Of a stretch of DNA of 64,000 nucleotides, positions 25,892 through 34,345 are shown one piece after another (the first letter of the stretch is position 1; every line of letters starts with the position of its first letter). The position numbers were made by a program, and so were the translations under genes. The stretch is from Ramlibacter sp. Leaf400 (GTDB lineage Bacteria; Pseudomonadota; Gammaproteobacteria; Burkholderiales; Burkholderiaceae_C). The notes beneath the pieces were generated by a model. The model saw nothing but the letters and a program-made list of their open reading frames with translations. It had not been told where the DNA came from and ran no database searches. The DNA lies in the NCBI RefSeq assembly GCF_001424545.1, contig NZ_LMQL01000004.1, forward strand, positions 71,815-135,814, written 5' to 3'.

Positions 25892-27123
25892 GACGATTCC
25901 TGGAGCAAGGATCGGGAGGGCGCGCCGTGGGAGGCGAGCGGGGCGGGGGCGGGGGCGGCGGCCGGAACCGGCGTGCCGGCCACGCGGAGGAATTCGCTGG
26001 AAAGCCGATCGACGTCGGGGCAGCCGAGCAATCCGAGCACGCGCGTGGTCTCCTCGGTCAGGATCTGGAGCGCACGCGCCGCCCCGGCTTCGCCCGCGGC
26101 CGCCACACCCCAGAGCGGCGCGCGTCCGACGAGGACGCCGCGCGCGCCCAGCGCGAGCGCCTTGACGATGTCGCCGCCGCGCCGGAATCCGCTGTCGACG
26201 TACACCTCCATGTTCCGGCCGACCCGGTCGACCACTTGCGGCAGTACTTCGATCGGCGGGATGGAGGCATCGAGGTTGCGGCCTCCGTGGTTGGAGACGA
26301 CGACGGCATCGGCGCCGCAACGGCGCGCCATGTCCGCATCCTCGGGTGTCAGGATGCCCTTGAGGATGAGGGGGCCGTCCCAGCGCTTGCGCAGTTCGCG
26401 CAGGTCGTCCCAGGTGAGCGAGTCGTTCTTGGGCATGCGGCGCCCGGCGGGGGCGTCGGCCAGCGAGCGGCGCAGCTTCTCCGGATAGTTCTCGAAGCGC
26501 GGCACGCCCGAGCGCAGCAGGTAGCGCGCGAACACGTTGAAGAACCAGCCCGGGTGGAGCGCGACGTCCAGCGCGTTCTGCGAGGTGATCTTCAGCGGCA
26601 GAGAGAAGCCGTTGCGAAGGTTGTATTCGCGGTTGGGCGTCACGGCCGTGTCCACCGTCACCATCAGCGCCTCGTAGCCGCTGGCGCGCGCACGGTCCAC
26701 CAGCTCGTAGGACATGGAGCGGTCGGGCCACATGTAGAGCTGGAACCAGAGCCGGCCACCCGCTTCGGCCGCCACCCGCTCCATCGAGACGATCGATGCC
26801 GTCGACAGCGTGAACGGCACGCCGGCCTTGGCCGCCGCGCGGGCGACGGCGACTTCGCCGTCCACCCACAGCAGCCCGGCCGCGCCGGTGGGCGCCACGG
26901 CGAACGGCAGCCGGCTGGGCTTGCCGAAGAAAGTGCGCTGCGTCGAGCAGGCGGACACGTCCACCAGCACCCGCGGCCGAAGGGCGATCTGCTCCAGCGC
27001 CTGCTGGATGCGCGGGATCGCCTGCTCATCCTCGGTGCCCCGGTCGACGAATTCGAACAGCCCGCGCGGGAGCACCCCCCTGGCGCGCAGCCGGAGGTCT
27101 TCGATGTTGTGGATGCCTTGCAC
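25888..27123 (-). CDS. FMN-dependent alpha-hydroxyacid oxidase/dehydrogenase
   Basis: A 411-residue lactate/mandelate dehydrogenase-family flavoenzyme: FEFVDRGTEDEQ, FTLSTASIVSMERVA, LWFQLYMW, MVTVDTAVTPNRE, VVSNHGGRNLDA and SGFRRGGDIVKA, VLVGRAPLWG. I chose GTG 27123 since no in-frame ATG occurs before the conserved HNIEDLRLRAR region and palindrome site C would otherwise be coding. A short Pro/Ala-rich tail follows residue ~390. First gene of the operon with dioxygenase, FAH enzyme and MarR. It likely makes a 2-oxoacid that the ThDP enzyme can decarboxylate. It is clearly distinct from the paralogue at 9329. Confidence 0.87.
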   Translation of the reverse strand: MQGIHNIEDLRLRARGVLPRGLFEFVDRGTEDEQAIPRIQQALEQIALRPRVLVDVSACSTQRTFFGKPSRLPFAVAPTGAAGLLWVDGEVAVARAAAKAGVPFTLSTASIVSMERVAAEAGGRLWFQLYMWPDRSMSYELVDRARASGYEALMVTVDTAVTPNREYNLRNGFSLPLKITSQNALDVALHPGWFFNVFARYLLRSGVPRFENYPEKLRRSLADAPAGRRMPKNDSLTWDDLRELRKRWDGPLILKGILTPEDADMARRCGADAVVVSNHGGRNLDASIPPIEVLPQVVDRVGRNMEVYVDSGFRRGGDIVKALALGARGVLVGRAPLWGVAAAGEAGAARALQILTEETTRVLGLLGCPDVDRLSSEFLRVAGTPVPAAAPAPAPLASHGAPSRSLLQESS

Positions 27124-27150
27124 GGAGTGGCCCGGGACGGGTTGAAAAAC

Positions 27151-27181
27151 GTGAGTGTACTCATGATAACGGCGAATGCAA
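27151..27181 (-). promoter_or_regulatory. MarR-type palindrome site C within candidate promoter
   Basis: GTGAGTGTACTCAT (27151-27164) is the complement-matched form of site A. On the minus strand TTGCAT (27181-27176), a 16-bp spacer and TACACT (27159-27154) form a plausible sigma70 promoter for the operon; the palindrome covers its -10, as expected for repression by MarR. Confidence 0.6.
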
Positions 27182-27280
27182 GCCGGCCGCGGGCCACCGT
27201 CGAGCCTGCTCCTAGGCATTAGCCCCGAGGCGACGCCCCGCCGCGCGATCTACGCTCGCCACCCCAGTCAAGGAGCCACG

Positions 27281-27601
27281 ATGATCAAGTTCAACGTCAT
27301 GTACCCCTTCAAGCCCGGCATGCGCTTCGACCACGACTACTACCGCGACAAGCACATGCCCATGGTGGCGCAGCGGTTGGGCAAGGCCTGCCTGTACTAC
27401 AGCATCGACAGGGGCCTGGCCGGTGGCGCACCCGGGGCGCCGACGCCCTTCGCAGCCGCATGCAGCATCCATTGCGACTCGGTCGAAAGCCTCCAGGCCG
27501 CGATGGATCCCCACGTCAAGGAGATCCTGGCCGACATCCCGAACTACACGGACGCGCAGCCGGTGGTCTGGATCAGCGACGTGGTGGTGGAGCGCAGCTA
27601 G
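27281..27601 (+). CDS. EthD-family small protein
   Basis: A 106-residue ferredoxin-like (dimeric alpha/beta barrel) protein. It opens MIKFNVMYPFKPGMRFDHDYYRDKHMP in pattern, with the YYRDKHMP box typical of the EthD family. AGGAG lies 5 bp before the ATG. Functions of this family are poorly known (linked with ether and ring-cleavage catabolism). It diverges from the MarR-regulated operon; site C lies in the shared 157-bp gap, so co-regulation is possible. The stop is shared with the convergent antiporter gene through CTAG (27598-27601). Confidence 0.8.
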   Translation: MIKFNVMYPFKPGMRFDHDYYRDKHMPMVAQRLGKACLYYSIDRGLAGGAPGAPTPFAAACSIHCDSVESLQAAMDPHVKEILADIPNYTDAQPVVWISDVVVERS

Positions 27602-27990
27602 TCGCCGCGGATGTCGGCGATTCGCGCCGGGGACGGCTCGCCGCCCTCCGCCGCTTCGGCGGCCCCGCCCAGCAGCGGGGCGGGCAACCTGTCCCCCGAC
27701 TGGCGCCCGCGGAACAGCGCGGCCCGCGCCAGCAGCAGCGTCGTGACCGGCGCGGTGATGGACAGCACGACGATGATCAGCCACACGTGCAGCGCCAGGC
27801 TGCCCGCGGCGACGCTGAAGTGCAGGATCGAGGCCAGCGTGACCGACCAGGTGCCGGTCGTGTAGAGCAGCGCCGGCGCATGCATGCGCATGAAGAAGTC
27901 CGGCAGCCGCAGCAGGCCCAGCGCCGAGGACAGCACCACGATGCCGCTGAAGACCAGCAGGAGGGCGACGACCGCTTCGACCAGGATCAT
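27598..27990 (-). CDS. phaG: Pha/Mrp Na+(K+)/H+ antiporter subunit G
   Basis: A 130-residue membrane subunit: hydrophobic N-terminal helix (VEAVVALLLVFSGIVVLSSALGLLRLPDFFMRMHA) as in MnhG/PhaG, with two more membrane segments and a polar, Pro-rich tail longer than usual. It is the last gene of the operon, overlaps subunit F by 4 bp and shares a CTAG double stop with the convergent EthD-type gene. It is one of the small accessory subunits needed for the complex. Confidence 0.88.
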   Translation of the reverse strand: MILVEAVVALLLVFSGIVVLSSALGLLRLPDFFMRMHAPALLYTTGTWSVTLASILHFSVAAGSLALHVWLIIVVLSITAPVTTLLLARAALFRGRQSGDRLPAPLLGGAAEAAEGGEPSPARIADIRGD

Positions 27991-28262
27991 TCGATCACTT
28001 CGCCGCGCAGCAGGAACTTGGCCAGCGCCGCCGAACTGAGGAAGCCGAACAGCGCCATCAGCAGCGCCGCCTCGAAGTACATGCTGCTGTCGTAGCGGAT
28101 CGCCAGGACCAGCAGCACCAGCATGGCCACCATGAAGATGAAGTCCAGGGCCACCACCCGGTCCTGGGCGCGGGGGCCGCGGAACAGGCGCAGCATCGCG
28201 ACCACGGCCGCGCAGGCGTAGAGCACCAGGGTCAGCGTGACGGCGGCGGACAGCAGGGTCAT
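27987..28262 (-). CDS. phaF: Pha/Mrp antiporter subunit F
   Basis: A 91-residue, three-helix membrane protein with the family box RLFRGPRAQDRVVALD between helices 1 and 2 and a charged end. Start ATG 28262 overlaps the subunit E stop by 4 bp. MrpF/PhaF is a small structural subunit of the multi-gene monovalent cation/proton antiporter, located near subunits E and G. Confidence 0.9.
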   Translation of the reverse strand: MTLLSAAVTLTLVLYACAAVVAMLRLFRGPRAQDRVVALDFIFMVAMLVLLVLAIRYDSSMYFEAALLMALFGFLSSAALAKFLLRGEVIE

Positions 28263-28741
28263 CCGAAGATCTCCAGGAGCGGGCGCTCGTAATCGGCCTT
28301 GAACTGCGCGACGAAAACGGCCTCGTCGCCGGGCTCGAAGACGTGCAGCAGCACGGCGCTGCGGTCCGGCGCCAGTTCGGACCACACCGTGCCCGGCACC
28401 ACGGTGGTGATGATGGCCAGGGCGGCCAGCGCGTGCGGGTCGCGCAGCTCCAGCGGCACGCGCACGAAGGCGCCGCGGGGCACCCGCTGGGTCATCACGC
28501 CGCGTGCCACCGCCAATCCCGAGACGATCACGTCGCGGCCGACGCGCAGGACGAGTCGCGCGAGCACGAGGGGACGCCGCACCGCCGGGCCGGCCGGCCG
28601 GAGCGGCGCCACCAGCCAGGGCAGGGCCCAACCGAGCACGGCGCCCAGCAGCAGGTGGGCCGGCGCCAGCGAGTCGTTCAGCACCAGCCACATCGCCCAG
28701 AGGCCGGCGGAAAGCAGCGGCGAGGGGAACCAGCGTTTCAT
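28259..28741 (-). CDS. phaE: Pha/Mrp antiporter subunit E
   Basis: A 160-residue membrane protein: N-terminal helices (LLSAGLWAMWLVLND, HLLLGAVLGWALPWLVAP), then a soluble part with the conserved ITTVVPGTVWSELAPD and LLHVFEP of MnhE/PhaE. It overlaps subunits D and F by 4 bp each. Part of the membrane antiporter complex. Confidence 0.9.
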   Translation of the reverse strand: MKRWFPSPLLSAGLWAMWLVLNDSLAPAHLLLGAVLGWALPWLVAPLRPAGPAVRRPLVLARLVLRVGRDVIVSGLAVARGVMTQRVPRGAFVRVPLELRDPHALAALAIITTVVPGTVWSELAPDRSAVLLHVFEPGDEAVFVAQFKADYERPLLEIFG

Positions 28742-30402
28742 CGCTCGCCTCCGCGGGGCGGCGGCACCGGCTGGCTGCCCAGCACGGCGCGGATGTACAG
28801 GTCCGGCGAATGCAGCTGCTCGGCGGCGCCGCGCAGGTAGCCGAGCGCGCGGTCGCCGGCGAAAGCCAGCGCCAGGCAGGCGGCCAGCAGCAGCGCGATC
28901 GGCAGGCCCTCGATCACGCGCAGCCGCGGCGCGGCGCGGTCCTGCAGCGCCCAGAAGTGGGCGATGAAGGCGCGGGTGAACGCGACGGCCGCCAGCAGGC
29001 CCGAGGCGATGAGCAGCGCGAACAGGTGCCAGCCCTGCGCCGGGAAGGGCGCCGCCACGCTTCCGCGCGCGTCCAGCAGGGCGTCGATCATGGCGACCTT
29101 GCCGACGAAGCCCGAAAGCGGCGGCAGGCCCGCCAGCACCAGCGTGCACAGCAGGAAGCCCACGCCCAGGAAAGCCATCGACGCGGGGATCGCCCGGCCC
29201 ACCAGGGCCACCTGCTGGTCGTCCAGGTTGGCGTCGGCCGGGGCGGGCTCGGCGAACGACGGCAGGCGGTCCTCGCGCTCGTCGGCCGAGGGCGGCTCCA
29301 CCTCCAGCTGGCGGCCCCGCTCGACCAGCTCCACCAGCAGGAAGAGGGCGGCCGCGCCGAGCGTGGAGCTGGCCAGGTAGAGCAGGGCCGCGCCCGTCAC
29401 CTCGGGCAGGTCCAGGCTCATGGCGGCCAGGAGGATGCCCGAGGTGGTGATCACGCTGTAGCCGCCCAGCCGCCCGAGCTGCTGCGAGCTGAGCATGCCG
29501 ATGGCGCCGAAGGCGGCCGTGAAGAGGCCGCCCCACAGCAGGGCGACGCCGCCGTACAGGGCCGAGTCGCCAGCCGTCGCCGGGAAGCACAGGGTCCACA
29601 GGCGCAGGACGGCATAGATGCCGACCTTGGTGAGCACGGCGAACATCGCCGCCGCCGGGGCGCTGGCGGCGGCATAGGCCGACGGCAGCCAGAAGTTCAG
29701 GGGCCACAGCGCCGCCTTGGCCAGGAAGGCCACGCCCAGCAGCGCCGCGCCCGCATGCAGCAGGCCGCGGTCGCCCAGCGGCACCTGCGGGAGCTTGTTC
29801 GCCATGTCGGCCATGTTCAGCGTCCCGGTCACGCCGTACAGCACCGCCACGCCCACCAGGAACAGCAGCGAGGCCAGCAGGTTGACCGCGATGTAGTGCA
29901 GCCCGGCGCGCACGCGGTTGGTGCCGCCCCCGTGCAGCACCAGCCCGTACGAGGCGGCCAGCAGGACCTCGAAGAACACGAACAGGTTGAACAGGTCGGC
30001 GGTGAGGAAGGCGCCGTTCAGCCCCATGAGCTGCAGCTGCAGCAGCGGATGGAAGTTCACGCTGGCCCGGTGCCAGCGGGCCAGGGAGAACAGCAGCGCG
30101 GCCAGCGCCGCCGCGGCCGCCAGCACCAGCATCAGCGCGCTCAGCCGGTCCAGCACCAGCACGATGCCGAAGGGCACGGGCCAGTTGCCCGGCAGGTAGG
30201 CCACGAAGGCGTCCGGCACCGCGGCCGCGCCGACCCGCATCGCCAGGAGCACCGCCAGCGCCAGCGAGGCGGCCACGGACAGCAGGTTCAGCAGGGCCTT
30301 GAACCGCCGCCAGCGGTCGCCCATGGCGATCAGCACGGCCGCGGTCAGCAGTGGCAGCAGGACGGGGAGGACCAGCAGGTGGGCGGTGCCGGGGACGTTC
30401 AT
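28738..30402 (-). CDS. phaD: Pha/Mrp antiporter subunit D
   Basis: A 554-residue proton-channel subunit homologous to complex I subunits NuoL/M/N. It has FNLFVFFEVLLAASYGLVLHG, AKAALWPLNFWLPSAYAAA, LTKVGIYAVLRLW and GLPPLSGFVGK, with Lys/Glu residues in membrane helices thought to form the proton path. About 45 extra, acidic residues lie near residue 385 (RQLEVEPPSADERED and on). Overlaps subunits C and E. Confidence 0.92.
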   Translation of the reverse strand: MNVPGTAHLLVLPVLLPLLTAAVLIAMGDRWRRFKALLNLLSVAASLALAVLLAMRVGAAAVPDAFVAYLPGNWPVPFGIVLVLDRLSALMLVLAAAAALAALLFSLARWHRASVNFHPLLQLQLMGLNGAFLTADLFNLFVFFEVLLAASYGLVLHGGGTNRVRAGLHYIAVNLLASLLFLVGVAVLYGVTGTLNMADMANKLPQVPLGDRGLLHAGAALLGVAFLAKAALWPLNFWLPSAYAAASAPAAAMFAVLTKVGIYAVLRLWTLCFPATAGDSALYGGVALLWGGLFTAAFGAIGMLSSQQLGRLGGYSVITTSGILLAAMSLDLPEVTGAALLYLASSTLGAAALFLLVELVERGRQLEVEPPSADEREDRLPSFAEPAPADANLDDQQVALVGRAIPASMAFLGVGFLLCTLVLAGLPPLSGFVGKVAMIDALLDARGSVAAPFPAQGWHLFALLIASGLLAAVAFTRAFIAHFWALQDRAAPRLRVIEGLPIALLLAACLALAFAGDRALGYLRGAAEQLHSPDLYIRAVLGSQPVPPPRGGER

Positions 30403-30743
30403 GGCCGCTCCTCCTGCCCGTCCACATGGTCGCTGTCGGCCAGGCCGCGCAGCGCGAGCAGCACGACCAGGAACAGCGCCGTGGTGGCGAAGCCGATCAC
30501 GATGGCGGTGAGCACCAGCGACTGGGGCAGCGGATCGGTGTAGTTCACCAGGTTGGCCGCCAGGCCCGGCTGGACGATGGGCTCGCGGTCCAGCGACAGG
30601 CTGCCCACGCTGAAGATGAACAGGTTGGTCGCGTACGACAGCAGCGAGAGCCCGATCAGCATCTGGAAAGTGCGGGGCCGCAGCACCAGCCACACGCCGG
30701 CCGCCACCAGGACGCCGACCGCGATGGAGATGATCGCTTCCAT
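30399..30743 (-). CDS. phaC: Pha/Mrp antiporter subunit C
   Basis: A 114-residue, three-helix protein homologous to NuoK: FQMLIGLSLLSYATNLFIFSVG and the following LPQSLVLTAIVIGFATTA are diagnostic for MnhC/PhaC. It shares one base with the end of the subunit A/B gene (TGATG junction) and overlaps subunit D by 4 bp. Confidence 0.93.
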   Translation of the reverse strand: MEAIISIAVGVLVAAGVWLVLRPRTFQMLIGLSLLSYATNLFIFSVGSLSLDREPIVQPGLAANLVNYTDPLPQSLVLTAIVIGFATTALFLVVLLALRGLADSDHVDGQEERP

Positions 30744-33649
30744 CAGCGGCGCTCCCGGCCGGGTCGGCGGCGCGCGCGCAGCGACTGGTGGGCCAGCGCG
30801 GTCAGCAGCAGCAGCGTGGCGCCCAGCACGACGCAGAACACGCCCAGGTCGAAGAGGGCGGCGGTGGGCAGGTGCAACTCGCCCAGCACCGGCAGTGTCA
30901 CGTGCGCCGTGTACGTGGTCAGGAAGGGATAGCCCCAGGCCAGCGAGCCCAGGCCGGTGCCCACGGCCAGCAGCAGGCCCACGGCGATCCAGCGCGGCGG
31001 ATGCAGGTTCATGTGGTCTTCCACCCAATGCGTGCCGCCCACCATGTACTGGGCCAGGAAGGCGATGGCCACCACCAGCCCCGCGACGAAGCCGCCGCCC
31101 GGCAGGTTGTGACCGCGCAGGAACAGGTGGATCGCGACCACCAGCGCCACGGGCAGCAGCAGCCGCACCAGCACCGCGGGCACCAGCAGGTAGCCCTGGG
31201 CAGGGTCGCCGGCATCGCCCTCGGCCCGCAGCTCCTGCGGCCGCAGCAGGTCGGTGCCGTGGCCGGGCGGCAGCACGACCTGCTGCGGCGGCAGGCCGAT
31301 CACCTCCTGCGGCGGCCGGAAGCGCCGCAGCAGCGCGAAGATGGCCAGGCCCACCAGGGCCAGCACCGTGATCTCGCCCAGCGTGTCGAAGGCCCGGAAG
31401 TCCACCAGCATCACGTTGACCACGTTGGTGCCGCCGCCCGCGGGCAGGGCCTGCTCGATGAAGAAGGGAGAGATGCTCTGCGCGCCCACGCGCGTGAGCA
31501 GCGCGTAGGAGAGCGCGGCCAGCCCCGCCCCGACCAGGCCGGCGAGCACCAGGTCGCGCCGGCGGCGCCACACCGAGCGGGCCCGCGTGCGCGGGTCGTC
31601 CAGGGTGACGCGCTTGGGCAGCCAGCGCAGCCCCAGCAGGAACAGCACCGTGGTCACCGCCTCGACCGCGAGCTGCGTGAGGGCCAGGTCCGGCGCGGAG
31701 AACCAGGCGAACGTGACCGAGACCACGATCCCCACGACGCCCAGGAGGGCCAGCGCCGCCAGCCGGTGGAACTTGGCCTGCCAGGCCGCGCCCACCGCCG
31801 CGGCGGCGCCCACCACCCACAGCAGCGCGAACTCGGGGGTGGCCGGCACGCGCGGGCGGTCGCCCCATTCGAGCGGGACGAACAGCGCCGACCCCAGCCC
31901 GAAGGCGCCGGCCACCACCAGCAGCCACAGCACCTGCACCTGCAGGCGGCGCGAGCTGGTGCGCCGCACGATGCGCCGCGCCGTCCAGCTCAGCCCGCCC
32001 AGCATGGCCTCGAAGGCCTGCTTGCCGTCGGTGCGCTCCAGCAGCGGCGCGCCCTGCAAGGTGCGCTGCCGGAAGCGCAGGCCGACCGCCTTGTAGATCG
32101 CCGTGCCGCCGACCAGCGCGACGATGCTCATCGCCAGCGGCGCGTTGAAGCCGTGCCAGATCGCCAGGTCGTACTGCGGCAGCTCGCCGCCCACCACCGG
32201 CGCGGCGGCCGCCGCCAGGAAGGGCCCGATCGACAGGTTGGGCACGATGCCCACCACCAGGCAGGCCAGCACCAGCAGCTCGATGGGCACGCGCATCCAT
32301 CGCGGCGGCTCGTGCGGGGTGCGCGGGCAGTTCGGCGGCGCGCCGAAGAACACGTCGTGGCCGAACCGCAGCGAATACACCACCGCGAAGATCCCCGCCA
32401 GCGTGGCCGCCGCGGGCAGGACATAGCGCACCCACGTCGAGGCCTGCACCAGCGCCGCCTCGGCGAAGAACATCTCCTTGGACAGGAAGCCGTTGAGCAG
32501 CGGCACCCCGGCCATCGCCGCGCAGGCCACCATCGCCAGCTTGGCCGTCCCGGGCATGTAGGGGTAGAGGCCGTCCAGGCGCCGCATGTCGCGCGTGCCG
32601 GTCTCGTGGTCGATGATGCCGACGGCCATGAACAGCGAGGCCTTGAAGGTGGCGTGGTTGACCATGTGGAACACCGCCGCCACGGCCGCGAGCGGGCTGT
32701 TCAGGCCCAGCAGCAGCGTGATCAGGCCCAGGTGGCTGATTGTCGAATACGCCAGCAGCGCCTTCAGGTCGTTCTGGAACATGGCCGCGTACGCCCCCAG
32801 CAGCAGCGTCGCCAGGCCGGCGCCGCCCACCACCCAGAACCAGGTGTCGGTGCCGGCGAGCACCGGCCACAGCCTGGCCATGAGGAACACGCCCGCCTTG
32901 ACCATCGTGGCCGAGTGCAGGAAGGCCGACACCGGCGTGGGCGCGGCCATCGCGTGCGGCAGCCAGAAGTGGAAGGGGAACTGCGCGCTCTTGGTCAGCG
33001 CCCCCAGCAGCACCAGGCCCACGGTGGCGCCGTAGAGCTCATGCGAGCGCACGCGCTCGCCGGCCGCCAGCACCTCCTGCAGTTCGTAGCTGCCGACGAT
33101 GTGGCCCAGGATCAGCACGCCGGCCAGCAGCGCCAGCCCGCCGGTGGCCGTGACCACGAAGGCCATGCGCGCGCCGCGCCGCGCGTCCTTGCGGTGGTGC
33201 CAGTAGCCGATCAGCAGGAAGGAGAACAGGCTGGTGAGCTCCCAGAACACCACCAGCTGCACCAGGTTGCCGGACAGCACCACGCCCAGCATCGAGCCCA
33301 TGAAGGCCAGCAGCAGCGAATAGAAGCGCGCGGCCGGGTCCTGCGCCGAGAGGTAGTAGCGCGCATAGAGCACGACCAGCGCGCCGATGACCGACACCAG
33401 CATGCCGAACAACCAGGCGAAGCCGTCCAGCCGCAGCACCAGGTCGATGCCCAGGTGCGGCAGCCAGGCGATGCGCTCGGTGATGACTTCGCCGCCGGCG
33501 ATCGCGGGGAAGGCGGTCGCCAGCAGCAGCGCGCAGGCGGCGGCCGCCGTGCCCGCCAGAAGCGATTCGCTGTTGCGGCCGCTCGTGGGCAGCAGGGCCG
33601 CGAGCAGGCTTGCACCGAAAGGGAGGACGAGGACCCACCAGTAAGACAT
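30743..33649 (-). CDS. phaAB: Pha/Mrp antiporter fused subunit A-B
   Basis: A 968-residue membrane protein, first gene of the antiporter operon. Residues ~1-500 are NuoL-like (FWELTSLFSFLLIGYWHH, KSAQFPFHFWLPHAMAAPTPVSAFLHSATMVKAG in pattern, DLKALLAYSTISHLG). Residues ~620-800 are the MrpA C-terminal (NuoJ-like) domain (APDLALTQLAVEAVTTVLFLLGL, FDTLGEITVLALVGLA). The last ~140 residues are MrpB (HLFLRGHNLPGGGFVAGL). This fusion marks group 2 Mrp systems such as Sinorhizobium PhaA. The complex exports Na+ or K+ for H+ and gives alkali/salt tolerance. Confidence 0.93.
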   Translation of the reverse strand: MSYWWVLVLPFGASLLAALLPTSGRNSESLLAGTAAAACALLLATAFPAIAGGEVITERIAWLPHLGIDLVLRLDGFAWLFGMLVSVIGALVVLYARYYLSAQDPAARFYSLLLAFMGSMLGVVLSGNLVQLVVFWELTSLFSFLLIGYWHHRKDARRGARMAFVVTATGGLALLAGVLILGHIVGSYELQEVLAAGERVRSHELYGATVGLVLLGALTKSAQFPFHFWLPHAMAAPTPVSAFLHSATMVKAGVFLMARLWPVLAGTDTWFWVVGGAGLATLLLGAYAAMFQNDLKALLAYSTISHLGLITLLLGLNSPLAAVAAVFHMVNHATFKASLFMAVGIIDHETGTRDMRRLDGLYPYMPGTAKLAMVACAAMAGVPLLNGFLSKEMFFAEAALVQASTWVRYVLPAAATLAGIFAVVYSLRFGHDVFFGAPPNCPRTPHEPPRWMRVPIELLVLACLVVGIVPNLSIGPFLAAAAAPVVGGELPQYDLAIWHGFNAPLAMSIVALVGGTAIYKAVGLRFRQRTLQGAPLLERTDGKQAFEAMLGGLSWTARRIVRRTSSRRLQVQVLWLLVVAGAFGLGSALFVPLEWGDRPRVPATPEFALLWVVGAAAAVGAAWQAKFHRLAALALLGVVGIVVSVTFAWFSAPDLALTQLAVEAVTTVLFLLGLRWLPKRVTLDDPRTRARSVWRRRRDLVLAGLVGAGLAALSYALLTRVGAQSISPFFIEQALPAGGGTNVVNVMLVDFRAFDTLGEITVLALVGLAIFALLRRFRPPQEVIGLPPQQVVLPPGHGTDLLRPQELRAEGDAGDPAQGYLLVPAVLVRLLLPVALVVAIHLFLRGHNLPGGGFVAGLVVAIAFLAQYMVGGTHWVEDHMNLHPPRWIAVGLLLAVGTGLGSLAWGYPFLTTYTAHVTLPVLGELHLPTAALFDLGVFCVVLGATLLLLTALAHQSLRARRRPGRERR

Positions 33650-33687
33650 GGCAGGCGAGTGTAGACGTGGGGGTGGTCCACGAGTCG

Positions 33688-34344
33688 TCACGCCGCCGGG
33701 TGCAATGCACTTGCGCCGGTGGGCTCCGGCACGGTGGCGCGGACTTCGCGCAGGAAGCCTTCCAGGTCCCAGCCCTGGCCAAGCAGGATCATCCGCGTGT
33801 GGAAGTCCTCCAGCGTTTCGGCGCCGATGGCGCGGCCGAGGTAGCCCAGGCCCTTGTCCTTCAGCGTGACGTACCCGAGCGGGTGGTGCTTCGCGAGCGA
33901 ATGCCAGAGCGCGTGGGCGCCGGTCGACTGCCGGGGGCCGGAGATCAGGCACATCCCCCGGTCCAGCGCCCAGCGGTAGACGGCGCTGGCGATCCCGCGG
34001 CGCTGGTACAGGCGGCCGTACTTCGAATGGGGGCTGCGCAGGAGGCGGTCGGCCCGCCGGTCGAGTTCGATGAGCCGGTTGAACACCGTGCAGCCGGCGA
34101 GCCGCCCGTTCGCGAGGTCCTCGACATAGACGAAGTGCTCGCCGTCCGCCTCGCGGTGGCGGAAGGCCAGGCCCGGCAGGCGCAGGTCCAGCAGGGTCAT
34201 GGCACGCAACGAGCGGCCGGCGGCGTGCAGCCGCGCCTTGACCCGTTCGATCTCGGCCTCGACGCTGTCGGTGGGCAGTTGCACGTCGATGCGCAGCTCC
34301 GTCCACGGACCGAACAGCCGCCGCAGGGAAGGGGCGTGGGCCAT
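33688..34344 (-). CDS. GNAT-like acyltransferase, uncharacterised
   Basis: A 218-residue soluble protein. The centre has HFVYVEDLANGRLAGCTVFN and YQRRGIASAVYRWALDRG, the latter resembling the acyl-CoA-binding Q/R-x-x-G-x-A loop of GNAT folds. The remainder (SGPRQSTGAHALWHSLAKHH) is not a motif I can assign. ATG 34344 has GGAGGG upstream and lies 1 bp after the stop of the solenoid-like protein, so the two genes form an operon. It may modify its partner; that is only a guess from linkage. Confidence 0.65.
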   Translation of the reverse strand: MAHAPSLRRLFGPWTELRIDVQLPTDSVEAEIERVKARLHAAGRSLRAMTLLDLRLPGLAFRHREADGEHFVYVEDLANGRLAGCTVFNRLIELDRRADRLLRSPHSKYGRLYQRRGIASAVYRWALDRGMCLISGPRQSTGAHALWHSLAKHHPLGYVTLKDKGLGYLGRAIGAETLEDFHTRMILLGQGWDLEGFLREVRATVPEPTGASALHPAA

Positions 34345-34345
34345 C

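Noticed and set aside
30788..33664. 958-codon plus-strand open frame
   Set aside because: Antisense to the fused antiporter subunit; shadow composition only.
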